From: Turnera subulata
Taxonomy: Eukaryota; Streptophyta; Magnoliopsida; Malpighiales; Passifloraceae
Length of the DNA: 64,000 nucleotides
Direction of reading: 5' to 3'
Assembly (NCBI GenBank): GCA_028386065.3
Contig: JAKUCV010000253.1
Location: forward strand, 62,001 to 126,000
Part shown: positions 1-10,841 of the stretch, piece by piece
How positions within the stretch are numbered: position 1 is the first letter of the stretch
Layout: every line of letters starts with the position of its first letter
Notes under the pieces: model-generated
The model's input: the letters and a program-made list of their open reading frames with translations, nothing else
Told to the model about the DNA's origin: nothing
The model's database searches: none
Program-made: the position numbers and the translations under genes

Positions 1-299
1 TGGAGGAATAAAGTTTTAACATAACTCTTCAAATCAAATTTAAATACTCATAAATATCATATTTATTAGAGAGTAGTCAAAAAAATGTATTTTTATATTC
101 AAACCAAATTAAATTAAGAGTGTTTTTATGTATCACTAAATTATAGTATCTATATTACATTCATTTATTAAGTCTAAAAAATCCATATACTTTATACTTA
201 ACCACTTCTTTCAGCACCAAGGGCAATATAGACATTACTGCATTTAGTCTCGAGCTCTGTACAGCTAACCAAACATGATTCAGTACAACAGTCCAGCGG
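1..299. other. AT-rich flank, no gene seen
   Basis: Very AT-rich sequence without a credible coding frame. It lies outside the transposon-like terminus that follows and may be the interior of that element, whose other end would be beyond the window. Confidence 0.4.
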
Positions 300-401
300 A
301 GTGTCCACCAATCCAAACGCTACATTGGACGACACTATTGTCCAGTCCAGTCCAGTCCAGTCCAATCCAGTCCAGTCCCGTCCAGGGATCCAAACGCACC
401 C
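300..401. mobile_element. PIF/Harbinger-like transposon terminus with CCAGT tandem array
   Basis: A CCAGT pentamer array (about 340-383) is followed by a terminus that reads GGGTGCGTTTGG on the minus strand and then TAA (402-404). A G-rich start with TGTTTGG-like sequence and a TAA/TTA duplication is the usual ending of plant PIF/Harbinger MITEs. The flanking DNA at 405 onward is the 3' part of a family A LTR, which in another copy reads TTA at the same spot, so this element appears to have inserted into that LTR. The other terminus is not in the window. Family assignment is an inference. Confidence 0.35.
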
Positions 402-404
402 TAA

Positions 405-2066
405 GGCTACATGGTCGTGGCGAACGAAAGACATGGGATCGGGGGTTCGTCACGGATGGGAAGGTGTTAGGCACCCATCCGTGTTGGGTCGAAACCTTGT
501 GAAGTTGCAAAGTACAAGTGTGCCTTATGCAGGTGTGCAAGTGGGGAAACAAATCACATAAAAATAACAAAATTGAATTGGAGGGGTAAGAGAAGAAGGT
601 TCGGAACAAAAAGGTAAAATAAAAATATTTGGGATTGAGTCTCCACCACTAGAGACCACCTACGTACCCTGGAAACCGGGTTCAAAGCCCACACAGTTCT
701 TGACATGGCATCATAGCAATCACATAATCAACAAAAGCATCATCAAGTAACGATCAATAAAGTGCGCAATAAAAAAAAAGGGTTGGAATACTTATCTCGA
801 TTTTTGGACAGAATCTATAGTCGTCTTCTACTGGATTTTGGACAATGCAAATGGCCGATTCAACTTCTGGTCTCAACAGTAAAGTTGTAGGTCGCCCTCT
901 TGGTTTTCCACAGAACCTAAGATCATAGCAATCTGACTTGTAGAACTAGAGATATGAATTATTTTCTATGACTGCTTGCATCAGGTCCTTCTACTCACAT
1001 TGTTCACCTTCTTGGCTCCTAGATTGCTTTTGATTGCTTCCTCCTCCTGGTTTCCTCCGGCTGGCTTTCTTTTTTATGCTCTCCCACAAAATTCCTCTAG
1101 AGTTTCTGCCTATAGAAATGTTTCTAGGCTGGGAGAAGTATAGTTTCTCCAAGCAAACAAAACTTATGGGGGGTGTGTGTGTAGTGAGTGATCCCCCGAA
1201 ATGTGAGTGAAGGGTCCTATTTATAATGTTCTGGGAAGCCTAGGGGCGTGGACTTGCTTAATGGTGAAGATTATGCCCGAAAATCTGGTCCAAGACCGCG
1301 TAGGATCGAATTAGAAACAAAATCGGAGAAAATCGGCAGTTCTGGGCACCTATGACCGCCGCTGCCGGCGGTCATGCTCTGGATGACCACCAGTACTGCC
1401 GGTCATGTGAGGAAGACCGCCAGCACCTGGCGGTCGTCGCGAGAGGACCGCCGGTCACCCCACGTGTCACTCGTTCTTTCCTTTTTTGACCCGCAATTCC
1501 GCCTAATTCAGCTCTAACTCGATCCTACCGCGTAATTAACCCAGAATCACTCAATTACTTGATCACCACTCCCCTAAATCATTCCTAGACTGATTGATTA
1601 CACATTGATACCCATTTTAAGCAAAATCATACCAAAAAACACAAAGTCTACTTAAATGATGATTTAACTCTGATTTTCCACGAATATTAGAGCTAAAATT
1701 AATCTGCAAGAATTGTGCTAATGGGCTAATCAAACTCTGGAGAATTAACTTGGCCTTTAAACCTATTTTTAACCTAAGAATAAATCATCTCAATATACTT
1801 GGATTAAAGAATAAATAAAAGGCCCAAATGATATATTCCATCCTAAATAAACCTTATTATATATTTTATTCTAAGATTAAAACATCTTATTAACCCTAAA
1901 GTTCAAATACATGAAGGTCTAAATTTACCAAAATACATCATTTCTACTAAGTTAAATTCATGACATGTCTTAATCCTAAGATTGAATCATCTCATTGATT
2001 CTGGGTTCAAGTATGTTAAAATCTAATTCTAGTAGAAAATTCGTGGGTCAAATTTGGGTGTTCACA
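405..2066 (-). mobile_element. Solo LTR, family A (3' end replaced by DNA element)
   Basis: Read on the minus strand this starts TGTGAACACCCAAATTTGAC at 2066 and matches, in the same order, the plus-strand copies at 9022-10841, 30232-31910 and 50177-50557. It carries a TATAAATA box (1218-1225, minus) and a GC-rich array of GACCGCC/GGCGGTC hairpins (about 1345-1460). The last ~150 bp of the LTR are missing because the transposon terminus abuts at 401-404. No internal retrotransposon sequence adjoins it; its plus-strand right end (2066) sits directly on a copia polyprotein. A block with ACACCTTCCC and GAACCCC motifs resembles the LTR ends of Tat-lineage Ty3/gypsy elements, which is inference. 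Confidence 0.75.
1218..1225 (-). promoter_or_regulatory. LTR TATA box
   Basis: TATAAATA on the minus strand, at the same relative place as in the copies at 9855-9862 and 30935-30942. It is the probable pol II promoter of family A LTRs. Confidence 0.55.
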
Positions 2067-3871
2067 CGAACCCCAATAATACTCCAAGTTCACCTTCTAG
2101 CCCTCCACCAATCAATGTTACCCCCTCTCTCTCCACCACCACTCCTTTCTCCCTCCTACCAACAACTCCATCATCACCCTCCCCATCTCCCTCACCTTCA
2201 CGACCAGCACCCGAACCCATTCAGCCTCATCACCAAATGCGTACCCTCTTGCGTGATGGCATCACCAAACCTGAACAACGCTTAAACTTAACTGCCACAA
2301 CTGTTCCCACTGAACCTACTTCTTTTACCGAGGCTTCCAAGTGTAGTGAATGGCGTTTAGCGATGAGTGACGAGTATAATGCTCTCTTACACAATAAAAC
2401 TTGGGATCTTGTCTCTTCTCCTACAGGGAAAAACATCATAGGTTGCAAATGGGTGTACAGGGTCAAACGAAATGTTGATGGAACTCTTGCTCGTTATAAA
2501 ACACGGTTGGTTGCCCAAGGCTACAAACAAGAAGCAGGTATTGACTATACCGAAACTTTCAGTCCTGTGGTTAAGCAAGCCACTGAACGTACAGTTCTCA
2601 GTTTAGCTACAACCTTCAATTGGCCATTACGACAATTGGATGTCAAAATGCCTTTCTTCATGGCACTATTGATGAAGTTGTCTATATGAAGCAACCTCTA
2701 GGTTTTGTTCATTCGGATTATCCTCATCATGTTTTTCGTTTGCGCCGCGCACTATATGGCCTTAAAGAAGCTCTACGGGACCGGTACAAATGCTTTGCTT
2801 CTTATTTAGAGCATCTTGGCTTCAAATCCAGTCAAGCAGATCCCTCTATGTTTGTCTATTATTCTAATGATATTCTCCTCATCCTTTTGTTGTATGTTGA
2901 TGATATTCTGCTTATTGGTAATTCTGCTAACCATCTCCAAAAGATTATTTCTCAATTACAACAAGAGTTTGCTATGACGGATCTTGGTCCCCTCCATTAT
3001 TTCCTTGGTCTTGAAGTCTCTCATACCAAGGGTGGTTTACTTCTCTGCCAGCAAAAATACATTCGTGACTTGCTTTGTCGGGCTGGTTTTGAAACTTGTA
3101 AATTTGTTCTGACACCTATTTCTACGAAGACGAGCTCACTCTTCAAGATGGTGCTCCTCTTTCTGACCCCTCTCACTATCGCAGTTTAGTTGGCAGTATT
3201 CAATATCTTGGTTTGACACGTCCTGATATCTCTCATGCTGTTGGATTAGTATCTCAATATATGCATGTCTTTGTGAAAATCACTTGGTTTCTGTTAAGCG
3301 AATTCTACGCTATCTGCATGGAACAATTGATCATGGCATTCTTCTTCGTCCTCAATCTCCAGCCTCCATTTCTCTTCAAGCCTATATTGATGCAGATTGG
3401 GCAGGAAGTGTTGACACTCGTCGCTCTATCTATTGTTGCTTTCTTGGCTCACATCCTATTTCTTGGTCCTCTAAAAAGCAGCCAACTGTCTCACGCTCTA
3501 GCGCCGAAGCCGAGTATCGTGTGCTTGCATCCGCAATGGCTGATTTGTTATGGTTGTGCCAATTGTTCAGTGAACTCCATATTCCTTTACATGATATTCC
3601 TATCGTCTACTGTGACGATGTTAGTACTACCTACAAGGCGGTTAATCTGGTTCAGCATGCTCCTACTAAACATATTGAAGTTGATCTTCATTTCATTCGC
3701 GATCATATTGCCAACCGCTCCCTCAAGGTCTCTTATGTGCCTACTGATAAGCAGCTAGCAGGCATATTTACCAAAGGGCTTTCTTCCACCAAATTTTTTC
3801 CCTTTCGTGCTTACCTTTCTGTTTGCTCAGCTCCCGCAAAGGTTGAGGGGGAGTATAAGGAAACTCATTAA
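2067..3871 (+). pseudogene. Ty1/copia polyprotein fragment: reverse transcriptase and RNase H
   Basis: Reading through at least three frame changes (about 2640, 3125 and 3280), the translation shows a proline/serine-rich linker (to ~2210), the copia RT start (WRLAMSDEY, CKWVYRVKR, ARYKTRLVAQGY), the catalytic LLYVDDILLIG (around 2890-2925), and an RNase H domain with AYIDADWAG, SSAEAEYR and THKQLAGIFTK-like motifs, ending at 3869-3871. Gag, protease and integrase are absent because the family A LTR abuts the left side. The frameshifts make it non-functional. A purine-rich stretch overlaps the stop (GGTTGAGGGGGAGTATAAGG, 3841-3860) and is the likely polypurine tract. Confidence 0.9.
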
Positions 3872-4115
3872 TCTAGCCAATCTAGCAAATCTATTTATAC
3901 TTGCTTCTAAAGTTTAGCTCATTACTTGTACCTAAAGTTGTGCTTATTTCCAACTGTATATTATATTGACAGTATATTAATGCAATCTATTCCTGACCCA
4001 TTCACACGGTCAGAACATTCCAATTCTATTGGTTTCTACAGTTTGGCCCGTTTTGACAAGGGGCATGATGTATCCCGAAACATAGAAATTCGCAACCCCT
4101 CACTTATATTAGAAC
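3872..4115 (+). other. Probable 3' remnant of the copia element
   Basis: Non-coding sequence directly downstream of the copia stop and polypurine tract, where a 3' LTR is expected. No second LTR copy exists in the window to define its borders, so this is positional inference. Confidence 0.35.
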
Positions 4116-4205
4116 TAGATTAGATTAAAAGCTAAAGGGTTAGATGATCCATACAAAACCTAGAATAGATTAGAAGCCAAAGGGTCAGATGATCCCTACG
4201 AAACC
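4116..4205. repeat. 45-bp tandem duplication
   Basis: Two head-to-tail 45-bp units (4116-4160 and 4161-4205) differ at only a handful of positions. The second unit ends at the edge of the mitochondrial cob homology. It may mark the repair junction where organelle DNA was captured. Confidence 0.85.
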
Positions 4206-4484
4206 AGCATTGTCCACGGAGAAACCACCCCAAAGCCAAGTTAATATGGTATCTCCTACTACAGGTATGGCGCTAGCTAAGCTTGTAATTACTGTAGCTC
4301 CCCAAAAGCTCATCTGACCCCAAGGTAGTACATATCCTATAAAAGCTGTCACAATCATTAATAGGAAGATTACAACTCCGAGACACCAAACAAATTCCCT
4401 AGGACTGCTATAACTCGCATGATATAGACCGCGCAAAATATGAAGGTGAACCACAATGAGAAACATACTTGCCCCATTAGCATG
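4206..4484 (-). pseudogene. cob: Nuclear copy of mitochondrial cytochrome b (NUMT), partial
   Basis: About 93 codons read as the middle of plant mitochondrial apocytochrome b: [12 protein letters not shown], then [59 protein letters not shown]. Cytochrome b is the heme-carrying core of respiratory complex III, normally about 390 residues, so only a quarter is present. The frame stays open to 4640, but its first ~52 residues do not resemble cytochrome b, so the open frame is a chimera. Downstream homology stops after SVDNA. It lies among nuclear retrotransposons, hence a NUMT. There is no evidence of expression. Confidence 0.9.
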
Positions 4485-4933
4485 CAGAACAACACAGGTA
4501 CCAAAAAAGGCATTAGTCCAATTAATACATACTAATACACAAGCAAAAATACTGAATAGAGAAATAGACAAAAGAGAAATGGGCATGCCATTTGTGAAAC
4601 CTGATAAATGAAACAACAAATTTAATACTAGGGCTTGCATACAAATTTAGTGATCATGTAGGTATATAGATCGAATTCTCACAAGTTCCAGGATCTAATA
4701 ATTTAGTACACTCGGACGCCATGTTTTCAACGTACAGAAATGTAAATAAACTAAAAGGTGAAACCTAACACCATTTATTTATATATTATTATATATAGAG
4801 AGAGAAAATATAATCCAGCAAGTCATAACAATTAATATATTCAATATTGAAATCATAGCGGTGCCAACTGACATTTTCTTTTGTTTTTAGAGAGAGAAGC
4901 TCTCACTTCTCTCTAGTTGTTTTCCCCAATTCA
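4485..4933. other. Leader of the LINE and unassigned sequence joined to cob
   Basis: 4485-4640 encodes, on the minus strand, a hydrophobic stretch continuous with the cob frame but not cob-like; it may be mitochondrial DNA from another place or a pre-existing nuclear sequence. From about 4640 to 4933 is AT-rich DNA with a short GA-rich run, plausibly the 5' untranslated region of the LINE. No target-site duplication was found. Confidence 0.4.
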
Positions 4934-6718
4934 ATGCCCCCTAATGAATCCAAAAGATCGGAACCCTCTTCGATGACTTCTGATTCTCAACTCAGTGTTC
5001 TGGATGCGGATCGCAATACAAAGAAAGTGATCCTCAAAGGAAGCAGTGAGGCCAGCCCTTTCTTCAGTGATGAAGCTATGGCGGAACAGGCACCATCTTA
5101 TAGAGACAAATTAGCCTCGGGTCCTTTTGTTGGTCTGGATGAAGACTCCTAGTGGGAAGAGGAGGAGGTTGAAGTCGAAGATGGCGACATTGTGGTTAAT
5201 GAGGATGCTGAGGGCCTGTGATAGAGCTATCGGAGGCCTTTAAGAAGAGGTTGGAGAAGTCGTGGGAGAACGCGGTGGTGGTTAAGCTACTAGGGAAGAC
5301 GATTGGCTACAGAATACTCAGATTCAAAATTCTGGCCATGTGGAAACCCACGGACCCTTCAGAATTGTGGATCTGGACAATAATTACTTCATTGTTCGTT
5401 TCTAGAACCAGAGCGACTACTATCATGCTTTAGTGGATGGCCCTTAGGTCATATTTGGTAATGTGTTGAATGTCCAGCCTTAGACCCCGGATTTCAACCC
5501 CAACAAGGAGATGGTAGATAAGGTTGTGTGTTGGGTCTGGTTCCCAGGTCTTTCCCCTACGAGGTATCACTCTAGGCTTCTTAATTCCATGGGTGATGTT
5601 GTTGGGTCTATAGTCAAAATCGATGCAAAGACAGAGAAAGCATAGCACGGCAAGTTTGCCAAGGTGGCTGTCGCCGTGGACCTTACCAAGCCGCTAAAAG
5701 GAATTGTGAAGATTGAGAAAGAATCTATCCAGGTCTCCTATGAGGGCCTCCCCCCAATTTTCCACTCTTGTGGAAGAATTGACCACAACTCGTTTTCTTG
5801 CCCTTACAAGGTTGACATGATGAAATCAATTGTGGCTGGGACGGGCACGGATTCAGGGTCAGGCCCAGCTGTGGGTGTGCCAGAAGCCACGAAGAGCCCC
5901 TTTCCACCTCAAAAGGCTCAGACCCCAGTTGTTGGGGAATGGATGAATGTGACTGCCAGACCTCGGCGTAATATCAGGCGCCCGGCGGGAGCAAGCAATT
6001 CTCTGGGCGGTGCGGCGCCGGCCACCCCCTCAGACAACAGGTTTGATGTCCTGTTGCAAGAGTCCCTTTCTAACCCTTCCAATGTTAACCCTAATGGGCC
6101 ACATTTTTTTTCCTCTAGTCCTACACCCCTCTCGTTCCAAGCCCAACCTAGCCATTACCAGACCCGTAAGTAGACCAAACATAAGTCAACCCCAGTAAGA
6201 AAACCATCACAGGCTAAGCCCAATAATTCTCCTCCTATCCCTAGCCCAAACCAATCCAGAACCCCTTTGACGGAGATCTCAAACTTCTTTCCTAGTGTAA
6301 CAAGTGCGGCCCAACCCCCTCACCATACTAATCCCATAAGTAATAACCAGAAGAAACCTCAACCTCCTTCAGCTAAAACACAGCCCCCTCCATGCCGTGA
6401 TTCCATGCACACAGTTATGGTGCTGGACGAGTCTCAACATCGTAACATTGTGGTTGTTGACCCCTCTTCCCCTCCACCCATCCCTTCCTCCCCAAATTTA
6501 CCCGCCTTAAGCATGTGACTTCTTTGCCCGCTAAGCCTCCTGATCCAGTTGTGCATAGAGCCTCTGCTGCCCCCGATAGTCCTATGGAGTTAGTTGATCC
6601 ATCAGTGAATGGTATGGCTACTGATTCCTCCACTGAAGTTCCAGTGGGATTGGACAAGATGATTGATGAAGATGAGTTGGTTGTGGAAGGGGCGGACCCA
6701 ACTCCTGGTTCAGCTTAG
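4934..6718 (+). pseudogene. L1-type LINE ORF1 (gag-like, CCHC zinc knuckle)
   Basis: The frame opens at ATG 4934 (MPPNESKRSEPSS) and is broken by stops at about 5150, 5432 and later. The diagnostic part is at 5664-5830: a basic stretch, then GLPPIFHSCGRIDHNSFSCP, the CCHC-type knuckle of plant LINE ORF1 proteins with its first cysteine changed to histidine or misaligned. The C-terminal part is proline/serine-rich. ORF1 proteins bind element RNA. The many stops show it is dead. The LINE ORF2 follows in the same orientation. Confidence 0.8.
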
Positions 6719-6784
6719 GCTGCTCTGTGTCTGTCTAAGGGATATACCCTTTTCTTTATTTCCTTTAATGTTATCTGTCCTTTC

Positions 6785-9021
6785 TTGAAATTGCCATGGT
6801 GTTAGCAAACCCCATTTTAGAAGTACGCTATTGGAGTGGAGAAGACTACATAATTCGACTATTGTCATAGTTATGGAGCCTCGTATTAGTGGTACTACTA
6901 CTGTGAGAGTTATAAGAAGCTTGGGCTTTTCTCATTCTCATAGGGTCGATGCTCGTGGGTTCGCTGGAGGGATTTGGCTTCTGTAGAATGGGAATGAGGC
7001 TTAAGTCTTAGTAGTGTTCTCACTCACTCAGTTTTTTCATGCCCAGGTCTCAACTGCTTCAGGGAGCTTCTTCCTCACCGCAGTGTACGGTAGTCCATAG
7101 GAGAAATGGCGCCATTTTTTGTGGAAGAATTTAGAGGCTCTTGCACCTACCATCCAAGAGCCGTGGGTTTTGGCCGGAGACTTTGATGCAGTATTGTCTG
7201 GTTCGGAGAGGAAGGATCGTCAAAAAAGAGATGGTTTCGCCAATAAAAACTTTGTGCACTGCTTCATTGAAACAAGATTGATTGATTTGGGTTTCTTCAG
7301 CCCGATGTTCACTTGGAATGGAGGTGGTCGCTCTGCTCGGCTAGATCTGGTGCTGTGCAATCTCCATTAGTTGTCTCGGTTCATTGACTGTGAAGTAATT
7401 CATCTCCCCTTGGTTTCCTCCGACCACAGGCCGATTCTCCTTAGGCCAATTCAAACCCGACCAGTGGGCCTTATTTCCAAGCCCTTCAGATTCCAAGCCA
7501 GTTGGACCTGCCATCCCTAGTTCAAACCTTTTGTTGAAGATGCGTGGGCCCCTAAGGACGATACTCTGAGGGTCATCGAATTCTTTGTGGTAAAAGCCCA
7601 GCTTTGGAACCGACAGGTCTTTGGTAATGTCCACATTAAGAAGCGGAAACTTTTGGCAAGATTAGGTGGAATCCAGAAATACTTGGAACATAGGCCCTCT
7701 CCCTTTCTCAATGGTTGGCACTGGAATTGAAACTAGAATTAGGGAGTATTTTGATGCAAGAAGAGTTATTGTGGAAGCAGAAAGGTAGAAGCCAGTGGCT
7801 GAAAGTAGGGGACCGGAACACAGCTTATTTTCATGCCTCTGCAACGGTGAAGGCAAGAAGAAGTAAAGTACTAGCCCTACGGAACGATACTGGCTAGTGG
7901 TGTCAGGATCAGAATACCCTAAGGGATTTTGCAGTGGCCTACTTTTCGCAGCTATTTCTGGAGGATGGCCCAACAACTCGTAGAAGTCTACCCGGTCCTA
8001 GTTTCCCTTTGCTCTCCGAGGAGGATCTTTATGGTTTTCTTGTCTCTGTCGAGGAAGCGGAGGTGAAATCGGTGGTATTCTAGATGGGTAAGCTTAAGGC
8101 TCCAAGTCCTGACGGCCTAAACCCCTTTTTCTTTTAGTCACAGTGGGAAGTGGTCAAGGACTCAGTGGTCAGTTTTGTGAAGAGGGTGTTAGAAGAGGGC
8201 TGCTGGTGGCCGGAAGTTAATAAAACCTTCATTTTTCTTATTCCTAAAGTGGACAAACCAGAGACCATGGCCCAATTCAGACCAATCGAGCTATGCAACA
8301 TCTTATATAAGGCAGTCACTAAAACTATTACTTCCAAAATCCAACCTCTCATGCCTAATTGGTGGCACCGACCCAAAGCAGTTTTGTTCCGGGCCGCCAA
8401 ATCACCGATAATATAGTTATCATCCAGGAAGCTATGCACACAATGAGAATAAGAGGGGAAGGGAAGGGTCTCCTTGCCATTAAAATCGATCTTAAGAAGG
8501 CGTATGACCGCCTCAATTGAGGTTTTATACGGGAAACACTGTAGCTTGTTGGTTTTCCTGTTTCTCTTATTAACACCATCATAAATTGTGTGTCCATAGC
8601 CTTTTTACAAGTTGTATGGAATGGCACCCCGACATCTGAATTTTTCCCATCTCGTGGCATACGTTAGGGTGACCCGGTCTCTCCATATCTTTTTGTCCTA
8701 TGTATGGAGAGACTTGGTCACTTTATTCAACATGCCATTAGAATTGGGAAATTGAAGCCAATCGAGTTGAGCAGAGGCGGGTCTCCCTTTTCACATATCT
8801 TTTTCGCGGACGATCTGATCATTTTCGCGGAAGCCTCTTTAGATCAGGTCAAAGTTATCAAGGACTGCCTCTCCCGGTTCTGCAAAGCTTCTAGCCAGAA
8901 AATCAGTGCCCAAAAGACTCGTGTTTTTTGTTCTAAAAATGTGGACCTGCGACTTGCTAGACAGATCGGCCGCAAACTTGGCTTTCCCCTTACTGCCAAC
9001 TTTGAGAAGTATTTGGGTGTC
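6785..9021 (+). pseudogene. LINE ORF2, 5' part: endonuclease and N-terminal reverse transcriptase
   Basis: Broken frames give the apurinic/apyrimidinic-type endonuclease (EPRISG at ~6870; LAGDFDAVLSGSERK at ~7170; FTWNGGGRSARLDLVLCN at ~7310; SSDHRPILL at ~7420), then the L1 reverse transcriptase (LKAPSPDGLNPFFF at ~8095; FIFLIPKVDKPETMAQFRPI at ~8230; AIKIDLKKAYDRL at ~8480; FADDLIIFAEA at ~8800). The sequence stops inside the conserved YLGV motif at about 9020, where a solo LTR was inserted, and resumes at 10842. Stops and indels are frequent. The family nicks DNA and copies its RNA by target-primed reverse transcription. Confidence 0.9.
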
Positions 9022-10841
9022 CTACCCACGAATATTTTACTAAAACTAGATTCCAAACATGCTTAAACTTGAAGTTAATGAGATGATTTGAATTTGAGTT
9101 AAGGCATGATAAGAATTCAATTTAGTAGAATTAATGTATTTTGATAATCTAAACCTTTGTGAATTTAAACCTTAGGATTAATGAGATGATTTAATCTTAG
9201 GGTAAAACATATAATAAGGTTTATTTACACTAAAATACAATTCATTTCATTGCTTGTCTTTTAGTTGTTTTTAACCCAATTATATTGAGATGATTTATTT
9301 TTAGGTTAGGAATGGAGTAAATGAATTCTCTAGAGTTTATCCAGCCCATTAACACATTTCTTGTAGGCTAATTTTAGCTCTGATTTTCGTGGAAAATCAG
9401 AGGTAAATCATCATTTATGTGGAAATGTTGTTTTTGGTATGATTTAGCATGAAATGGGTGTTAATGTGTAACTAATCAATCATGGAATTATTTAAGCGAG
9501 TAACAATCACGTAATTGAGTTATTCTGGGTAGATTAGGGATTGATTACGCAGTAGGATCAAATCAGGGCTAAATTAGGGGGATTGGGGGTTCGAAAATGG
9601 AAAGAACGGGTGACACGCGGACTGCCGGGTGGTCCTCTCGCGAATACCGCCAGGTGCCGGCGGACATCCACACATGACCGCAGGCACTGGCGGTCATGCA
9701 GCAGAAGACCGCCGGCAATGGCGGTCATCACTTCCCAGATTCGCCCAAATCTCTGATTTTGTTTCTAATTTCGATCCTACGCGGTTTTGGACAAGATTTT
9801 CGGGCATAATCTTCACCATTAAGTAGGTCCACGCCCCTAGACTTCCCAAAATACTATAAATAGGACCCCTCACTCACATTTCAAGGGACCGATCTCTTAT
9901 TACACACACACCCTTATAAGCTTTGTTTGCTTGGAGAAACTCTACTTCTCCAAGCCTAAAAACATTCCTACAGGCAGAAACTCTGGAGAAATTTCGTGGG
10001 TAAGCATCAAGGAAGAAGCCAACAGGAGGAAATCAAGAGGAGATCAAGAGGAGGAAGCAATCAAAAGCAATCTAGGAGCCAAGAATGTGGGCAATCCGAG
10101 TAGAAGGACCTGATGTGAGCAGGCCCAGGAAATAATTCATATCTTAAGTTCTAGAAGTCAGATTGCCATAATCTTGGACTCTCTGGAAAGCTAAGAGGGA
10201 GAGCTACAATTTTGTTGTTGGAACCAGATGCTGAATCGACCACTTTCATTGTCCAATATCCAGAAGAATACTACCCATAGATTCTGTCCAACAACCGAGA
10301 TAAGTATTCTAACTCTTTTCGATTGCGCACTTTATTGATTGTTACTTGCTGGTTATTTGATGATGCTTTTGGTGATTATGTGATTGCTGTGATGCCATGT
10401 CAAGAACTACGTGGGCTTTGAACCTGGTTGTCAGGGTACGTAGGTGGTCTCTAGTGGTGGAGACTCAAGCCCAAATATTTTTATTTTTCTTTTTGTTCCG
10501 TACCTTCTTCTCCTTCCCCACCAATTTAATTTTGTTATTTTTTATATCATTTGGTTCTAAACTTGCACACTTGCACAAGGCACACTTGTACTTTGCAATT
10601 GCACAAGGTTCCAACCCAACACAGATGGGTGCCTAACACCTTCCCATCCGTGACGAACCCCTGATCCCATGTCTTTGGTTCGCCACGACCATGTAGCCTA
10701 AAGGAGTCACATAAAAATTTTTCCCAAATTTTGCCCTTAATAAAATTTGGATGACGACTTCAATGACATGGGATTGACCCGAGGAAGAAGGTGAAAGGAT
10801 TAGGTGAATGGGCCCAAGTGATTTTGGGTCGGGTATTCACA
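9022..10841 (+). mobile_element. Solo LTR, family A, inserted in the LINE reverse transcriptase
   Basis: This matches the minus-strand LTR at 405-2066 over its length and ends GGGTATTCACA at 10841. The LINE reading continues exactly across it: YLGV before, PLLHGR-type sequence after. The expected 5' terminus TGTGAATACCC is damaged; the sequence goes from LINE straight to TACCCACGAATATT, which a small deletion at short ACCC repeats would explain, and it removes the left TSD. TATAAATA is at 9855-9862, and GC-rich hairpin units lie at about 9615-9735. Confidence 0.85.
9855..9862 (+). promoter_or_regulatory. LTR TATA box
   Basis: TATAAATA in the family A LTR, followed by the leader-like segment CTCACTCACATTTCAAGG. 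It is conserved in position in three copies. Confidence 0.55.

Noticed and set aside
340..383. Telomeric or centromeric satellite
   Set aside because: Only about nine pentamer units, not the plant telomere repeat, and next to a transposon end.
4185..4640. Functional cytochrome b-like gene
   Set aside because: Only about a quarter of cob, lies on nuclear DNA among dead retrotransposons, and the N-terminal part is unrelated.
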